Position numbers and translations under genes: made by a program. From Litsea cubeba (taxonomy: Eukaryota; Streptophyta; Magnoliopsida; Laurales; Lauraceae): DNA of 64,000 nt. Shown here in pieces: positions 57,343 to 64,000 of this stretch. The stretch covers positions 11,620,885 through 11,684,884 of the forward strand of contig CM022955.1 of assembly GCA_012931725.1 (NCBI GenBank). Direction: 5' to 3'. A model generated the notes under the pieces. The model was given only the letters and a program-made list of their open reading frames with translations, had not been told where the DNA came from and did no database searches. Within the stretch, counting starts at the first letter, position 1. Each line of letters opens with the position of its first letter.

Positions 57343-60300
57343 TGTAAGACCACGACCCAGGTGCTCATGATTAGTGTTAATTAAGTGGGCAATTAGTCTC
57401 TTAAGTGGGATCAAAAGTCGTTTGATTAGAGTGTAGTTTGGCTTATTAGTCTTAGTCATAGCTTTAGAAAATTTTGAGAGCGTTTGGATTTAGTCTGATA
57501 TGCTTAGGGGCGTGTCAAGTGCCCTAAGTTACACGTGTAAACATGAGGGAATGATTCTTGATTTCGAAAAATTATAGGTTTTATTCCTTTTGAGAGGTCT
57601 TATTATTAGCAACCACTTTTGTGTTCATTCCATCCATATGTCTGAAGCCAAGAAACCCGGTTTTTAGCCCAAAAGGATAAAACGGTCTTTTTAACGCTCA
57701 AATTTGTGTACGATTTTCAAAGTCTTCAAACTATTAGAAATTTATACTTTTGAAAACTAGATTTTTCAAGAACATTTCTTCCTTCTTCATTGATCTCATC
57801 CGGGGCCCACATGAGGGGTTTCCAACCACTTGAAATTCTACGCCTGGTGGGGCCCAATTCCCCTCTTAAACTTAAGCCTTCCTCTTCTTCACTCTCATTC
57901 AAATTTCATCTCAACGTCAGAGGCTCCAGAACTCAGACAAGAGCTTTTCTTCTTCTTCCTTTCTCACCTTGCATGCCTCCCCTAATGAACTTGGACTGGA
58001 AATCTAAGTCCATCATCTTCATCGTCTCCTTCCTAGCTCTCCATTGCACCAGTTTTTCCTACAATTCCAGCTAGACAGCCATCTTCTCTTCTCCATTTCT
58101 TCTTGTTAGGAAAACCTCAGGTAAGAGATGCTTCTCAGCCTTCATTTATGATCTTGTTAGGTCCTTTAGACTCCCAATTTCACACATGCAAAACTTGTTT
58201 CAAAATGAGACTTAATTTTTTTTTTTTTTTTTAAATTTTGTGGGTCTCTGAGGTTTTCTCTTGGGGTTTTGTAGATTTCTGGTTCAGCACTTGAGTGGGA
58301 CCTTTGAGAAAAAAATCTGATTTGCATTTGGGTTAAGGCAAGTGATCTTTCTAGAGATTCTTGTGCATGCTAAGTATTTAGATATTTTTCTTGCAAAATG
58401 CTTGATTTCATCTTCTAATTGTGCAATTGATTTTGTTGTTAGCAAGCATGGTTAGTTTGATATTCATCTTTACACTTGCATGCATGTTTTTACTTGTATT
58501 ATTTTGGAAATCTCTTTTCTGAGCCAATTTGAATTCTGTTTTGCTAAATGTGTTGGAAATAAGGTGGGCCTCTAGGATAGGTTTCAAAAAATTTTGAGCC
58601 ACTTGATGCAGGGATCAACTATCCAGAAGGCTATAAAACCCAATTCAAGAAGTAAACCCTCAATCTCAGCCATCATGATCAGTAAATACAATATATCTAG
58701 AAGATAGAAAATAGCAATTAATAAGCATCCATAATAATCTACAACATGCAAGGAAGTGGATTATACCTTTGGAGCTCGGTTGTGCTCTAATGTAGAAGTT
58801 GCATCTTTCTTTGATGATGAAACGCTTTCACTAATCAAATAAGGATCTCTAAGACCTCTTGATCTTCTACGCTATGACCCGTATCAGATTCTCCTTTTCT
58901 TAAGAAAATGGTGTGATCTCCAAGAGAAAACTACTAGGAACTCAAAAGAGGAACTAGAAGAGGGAGAGGAGAAAGAGCTCGTGCAACACTTGCACTAAAG
59001 AGGGCTGGGCGTGAATCCCTAGTTATGGAGCATGCATGGACGTCCAGCCCTCCTCTCCTCTATTTATAGCTTTTGCAAGCCCCACTTACTAATTTTCATT
59101 AGAAATCTTACTTCCAAATAATTAGTAACTATCTCTTCTTAATTAAAATAGAAGTCTTACTTCCATTAATTAATTAGTAACTTACCATATCATAATTAGA
59201 AGTCTCACTTCAAATATGATTAGTAACTTTCTAATTCCTTTCTAATTAAAATAGAAGTCTCACTTCTACTAAAATTAGTAAGTCTACTATTACCACAATT
59301 AGAAGTCTCACTTCAAATAGAAATAGTAGATTTCCTTTTAGAGTTCAACTAGAATTAGATACTTTCTAATAATTGGGCTAGCGTGGGGACCACTAGGATT
59401 CCTTAGAAAGCTGGCTCCAACTGGGACTCGCGACCCCACATCTCATGTGTAATCTGGGTCCACAGTTAATTACAAATAACTCCACTATATAAATGCAATT
59501 GAACTCCAGTCTTAGGAATATTACATAGGAGACCATAAACTTCCACATTACCACAAGTAGGCCCCCTCTATCAATATCCATGGATCAATTGGACATGTCT
59601 TCCAAACTAGATCCATATCTTATTATCCTTGAGCCCCAATTAACTATAATGATCATAGGTACCTTTCCAATTAACTCTTAATCGGAATGGGTGCGCACTT
59701 ATCAATAATAATCCATTAATTGGCACAAGAGGATATTAGAGATAGATTCTATCTTGACCATTGAATGTTCCCACAGCTCTACTACCACGTACCTAAATCA
59801 CCGAGGTGTTAACCTACAGTTGGCCTCACTCATTGGTGACTCAAAGCAAATGAATAGATAGAAACTTGAGTTCATTAATGTCTCAGAATTGAGAGTCTAT
59901 CGCTAGGGAATTATGAGAGCAGACCTTAAAGTAAAGACAATGTTTATAAGGTGCTTCTCATGGTCTTCAATACATCCAATGGACCAGCACTATGATCCAG
60001 AATCTTCCATTCTGATGATCGAGACAAATCACACTATCTCATAGTGATCAAAGTGTTGCAACCTTGTCAGTATGAGATGTCTAGTCTCATCACTGGTTGT
60101 GATAATATTTAAGTATAAGATTTGTCACACATGTCTCCCGTATGTGGATCTCATCCATACACATGTGTTATATCTAATATACTTATGGACGCCGGTTCAT
60201 CTCATGAACCATCATGTCATTCGTATTGGTTATGTGCAAGTATATAATAAATCATCATTTATCTCATGAAAGGAAAACATGAATATACTGATAAATAAAA

Positions 60301-62096
60301 AAATTAATCAATTTATTATATCATTTACTGGATTGAGTCCATAAAACTAACAAAATGATCTATGTTAGAATGAAGTACTTGGTGAGCATGAATGTTTTAT
60401 GGTTGTGTTTGGAAGAATGGAGTTTTTGGTGTTGAGATGGTTGGAGGTTGGATTTTTGGAGAGCATGTAGGCTTTGGAAGTGCAAGGGATTGCCTAGGAA
60501 AGATTGGTTTTGAAAAGGGAGAAAGAATGGCTCGGAATAGAACCTAAAGTGAAACTCCCGCAGGGGGGCAGTCAGCTGGCGATCACCAGTCAGCTAGCCG
60601 ACCACCGACCGACCTTGGTCGGTCACTATTCCAGAAATCAAAAATTTCCTATCTAGGGTGAGGCGGTCAGCTGGCGGCTAGTTTAGTGTTGACAGAGAGT
60701 ATCAGAATGGTGCTTTTTTATAGGATTTTTATGGAGATGAAAATCCAAAATATATTAAGAGCTTTTAACTTGAGATTGTGCACTTGGAAACGTGAATGTC
60801 ATTTATCTTCAAGGGCACCAACTCATTTCTAAATCCCGACATTCGGATTTCAAATACACAAGGGTGATGCGATGGGGTTTTAGCATATGCTTGAAAGTTT
60901 GTTTTGAAGACTAGAGGTTGAATTGGAATTTACCGATTTTTATCTATTTTGACTTATAAATACCAGCTTTGTCTTAAAATATTTTAAGAGCCAAAAGGGA
61001 TCTTGTTTTCAGGAAAACTCTTGATTTGAGGAATTTTAAGGGGACCACTTCTTGTGTTTTTCCATGCTAATCGCTTATGCTATCATGTCTTGTCTTGACA
61101 AGTGGCTCCCCTTTTTTCATGATTTGTCTTGTAAATGTATTTCCGTCTTGTACATTCATGAATTTAAGTAGATACCACTGAGCTTGGACTACACTGTCAG
61201 CCTGATCAGCTGGTCTAGGGGTCCTTAAACTACTTGGATCGTTTGCAGATTGGTCATATACTTTGTACGTGTTTTTGGTTCTGCAGTCGGATCCCGTCTA
61301 CCTTGTGTGGCGTAGGACTTTGTTTGTCTTGTCTTACTTGCTCTTGTCATCTTATATGCTAGAGGAGGATGGGCTCAATGTGTGTTTGCTAATCATGATA
61401 TTATTAAGTATTCATGCTAAATTTCCACCTTGTACGTTATTCTTGGATTTTTACCATCTCGTTAATCATCTTAGTTATGCACTTGTTTTTAAATTCTATA
61501 TTTCAATTTAAATCTTGTTTTCATCCAAACGAATTAATGTTTATGATCCGTATGCTCAGTACCTAAATTGATCACCTGCCAGACCATCTTGTCCGGCCCT
61601 TGTTATCATGGTGCTCAGGTGTAGGCGCCGATGCGTATGAGGAGGAGCGTCCAGAGGAGGCGGTTGAGGCGCCACCTGCTTGAGAATGGCAACCCGACGA
61701 TGTCATCCAGACGTCGGGTGAGGTCATAAGATGTGGATTATCTTTTGAGAGGGCTTTTGTCTTAATCTTTTGTTCATTTTGGGAATGTATTGGCCTTTGT
61801 TGGCCTCTCATGGGTTGTAAAAACTTAACTCACTTTTCTTGTTTACTTGAACTTAAATTACTATGTGAATGCTATAGTTTACATTTCACCCTCTGAAATT
61901 ATGTCTTATGATTTTATATATGTTTCATGTGATTTGCTACACGCTCCCGTAACCATAATCGTGTGTGTTTGTCTTGGAATCCTCACCACGGAAACTTGTC
62001 GGAAATTGCGCACGCGGACAATGAGTTGCTCCTCGTACCACATGTGCACCGCTCGCGATCCCAGATTGTCCTAAAACTTAGTCCGGGATTGCGACA
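57343..62096 (+). repeat. Second chromovirus LTR, with nested solo LTR
   Basis: Starts TGTAAGACCACGACCC and ends GGGATTGCGACA, followed by a primer site. Without the nested insertion (58551-60352 plus 5 bp) it is about 2.95 kb. It shares the layout of the 15792-19070 LTR: similar start, AAAACCTCAGGTAAG-type leader, GCCAGACCATCTTGTCCGGC and CCCGACGATGTCATCCAGAC blocks. A GC-rich block at 60560-60680 has CAGTCAGCTGGCG-type repeats. No gene inside. Confidence 0.8.
58551..60352 (-). mobile_element. Solo copia-type LTR with AAATG target duplication
   Basis: 1,802 bp starting TGTTGGAAAT and ending AAACTAACA on the plus strand (TGTTAGTTTT at the minus-strand start), flanked by a perfect 5-bp repeat AAATG (58546-58550, 60353-60357). 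No internal region, so it arose by recombination between two LTRs. It is the same family as the split LTR 13597-14560 plus 27890-28333, in the opposite orientation. Confidence 0.85.
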
Positions 62097-62100
62097 GAAC

Positions 62101-62112
62101 TGGTATTAGAGC
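62101..62112 (+). other. Primer binding site with one mismatch
   Basis: TGGTATTAGAGC, one base different from the usual TGGTATCAGAGC, four bases after the LTR end at 62096. The C-to-T change fits cytosine deamination. Confidence 0.85.
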
Positions 62113-62260
62113 GGGACATGTTTCAGTCACTTAAAAGAAACAAAAAATCATAGGGGCGTGACAAGGATCCGTTAGATCATTCATTACCTCGTTGAGTATG
62201 AGACTTGGGTATATACCAACCATATTTGTATTGTGTACTAACATTTTGTTATATAGCATC

Positions 62261-63500
62261 ATGCCTCCTCGTAAGAGTCCAGCCAATCCTAACACTTTAG
62301 GCATCAATGCAAATGCAAGACCATCCGAAACAAATCCGGATGACACTAACAGCAACACAATTTCAAAAGCTCATGCAAGCTATGATAGAACAACAGAAGC
62401 AAGCTAATGAAAATCAGGCTAGGGTCTAAGAACAAATGGCCAAGAAAGATAAGGAAATGGCACAGGTACAAAGGCAGCTTTTAGAGGTCTTGGAAAGGAG
62501 ACCTCAACCCGTACTAATGCAACCATTGGGTCCAAACATTGTCATTAACAACAAAGACAATGACCCTAATATACTGTTTGAGCGGTTCAAGAAGGGGGGA
62601 TCGAAAGAATTCACAGGTCAATAGGACACACTGACAGTAGATGACTGGCTAGCACAAACTGAGAACATCTTTGACATCCTCACGTGCTCGAGTAGGCAGG
62701 AAGTTCATCTTACAGCATCGTTATTCACCGAGCTTGCAGAGATATGGTGGAAAACTGTTAAGGAAGCTTATCAGAACATTGCTAATGATCAAGCTTGGGC
62801 AGAATTTAAGAAACAATTTAGTGAGAAGTATGTGCCAGCTCATGTCAAGAGACAGAAAGCCATTGAGTTCCAACAACTCAGGTAAGGAATATGACAGTTC
62901 TCGAATACCTCACCAAATTTAAGAGATTATCTAGGTATGCCCCAGAGTTGATTAACATAGTGGAGAAAAAGACCACTAATTAAGTTCTTAGAAGGATTAA
63001 ACCCAATCAATGAGAGAGATGCAAGGGGAGTAGTACCACCCGCTACTTTCGATGAAGATGTCAAGCGGGCATATAAAGTTTGAAGATTTGAACAACAAGC
63101 TTATCCAAGATACACAGAAGAAGCATCAAAAGCAACAAAACTAGAAATTCCAACATAACAAGAAACCGAGGCAAGACCAGAATCAAGGACGACAAATTGT
63201 TTGCGCAAATTTTGAAAAAACCCATGAAACCAACCAGTGTTGTAAGTGGATAGGAGCATGTTTCAAATGTGGAGCAATGGATCATATAATTAAAGATTGT
63301 CCACAAAATCAAAATCAGGATAATAGGAACCGGCCACAGCGACCAGTAGCTCTTCAGAACCAACCACCAGTCTAGAATCAGGCTAGACAGTCTCAACAGC
63401 AAGGCAGACCACAGGTCCCGAATCAGAATGCTTGTCCTCCACAACAGAATAGAAATGCACAACAAGGGAGGCAGAATTAGGCACAGAACATGCCACAACA
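62261..63500 (+). pseudogene. Second chromovirus gag (broken)
   Basis: Gag related to the 19234 copy. It starts MPPRKSPANPNTLGINAN; next MAKKDKEMAQVQRQLLEVLE and the capsid segment WWKTVKEAYQNI with FSEKYVPAHVKRQKAIEF; then the knuckle CFKCGAMDHIIKDC with intact ligands. It is broken by a TAG at about 62622, a TAA at about 62884, further stops in the Gln-rich tail and several frame changes, so it is much older than the 15792-27214 element. A polyglutamine-rich linker leads to the protease. Confidence 0.88.
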
Positions 63501-64000
63501 GTAAGGGCACGCATATCATATCAATCGTGTGGATGCTGACGTTGCAGGTGCCGTGGTGGAAGGTAAACTTCTTGTTTGTGGAGTAGAAGCACATATTTTA
63601 TTTGACCCTAGGTCCACTCATTCGTTTTTATCTCCTATGTTTGCCAAGTTGATTGATAGTTCAATTAGAGAACTTGAATATGTTTTGACTGTCACCACTC
63701 TAGTAGGTAAACAGGTTGTTTGTATGACCTTTTATCCTAACTGTACAGTTAAAATAGGTGAAGTTGTTTTACCAGCAAACCTTATTATTTTAGACATGCA
63801 TGATTTCGATATCATTTTGGGCATGGATTGGTTAGAAGCATTTCATGCCACGATAAACTGTTTTAGTAAAACCATCAACTTTAATTTTAAGGGGACACAA
63901 GCAGAATTGATGATTCAGGGAAATAGGAAATGCACTCATACATGTTTTAGTTTAGCCTTGAAAGCTAGCAGATTATTAAAGAGTGGGTGTGAAGCATTTC
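63500..64000 (+). pseudogene. Second chromovirus protease, cut by window end
   Basis: Continues from gag in one long frame: HINRVDADVAGAVVEGKLLV, then LFDPRSTHSFLS. The active-site loop, DPGSTHS in the other copy, has Arg for Gly. The KQVVCMTFYPNCTVKIGEVV and MHDFDIILGMDWLEAFHA segments follow. RT would lie to the right of the window. The related intact copy is at 20409-20990. Confidence 0.85.

Noticed and set aside
63061..63594. 177-codon minus-strand ORF
   Set aside because: It is antisense to the clear gag/protease frame. Its Leu/Ile richness mirrors Gln/Asn codons on the plus strand.

Overview
This window looks like nuclear DNA from a flowering plant with a repeat-rich genome. The evidence is two intron-containing plant-type genes (an oil-body-lipase-like class 3 lipase and an alpha/beta hydrolase) embedded in plant Ty1/copia and Ty3/gypsy chromovirus retrotransposons, an RTE-type LINE, a tRNA-derived SINE, hAT remnants and a Helitron-like element. 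I cannot name the species. A run of exactly 100 N at 47689-47788 marks an assembly gap.

Layout. 1-7659: Ty1/copia element on the minus strand, with 5' LTR, primer binding site, a long leader with internal repeats, and decayed gag, protease, integrase and RT; its 3' end is cut off near 421 by another repeat. 7660-13596: a decayed hAT transposase piece, a 235-bp tandem duplication and fragments of LTR-derived repeats. 13597-28333: three nested layers. A copia-type LTR (outer) is split by a roughly 1.9-kb element (middle), which is itself split by a complete 11.4-kb Ty3/gypsy chromovirus with two 3.28-kb LTRs and a perfect 5-bp target duplication (15787-27219). 28334-38840: LTR fragments, a decayed hAT transposase, and a TIR transposon containing a degenerate tandem array. 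38848-39060: SINE.

39566-46193: lipase gene on the minus strand, four exons visible, with a full-length RTE LINE in one intron. The next gene on the same strand, an alpha/beta hydrolase (50788 to about 53400), shows five coding exons and then stops. The missing 3' part of the hydrolase and the missing 5' exon of the lipase both face the N gap. 53834-56628: Helitron-like element built around a 440-bp higher-order tandem repeat. 57343-64000: a second chromovirus, with a 5' LTR carrying a nested solo LTR, then broken gag and protease running off the window.

Only the two host genes are likely to have cellular functions (lipid hydrolysis; an unassigned serine hydrolase). A recurring oddity is that six otherwise well-preserved reading frames in three unrelated loci are each broken by a net +1 base, which raises the question of consensus errors in the assembly.
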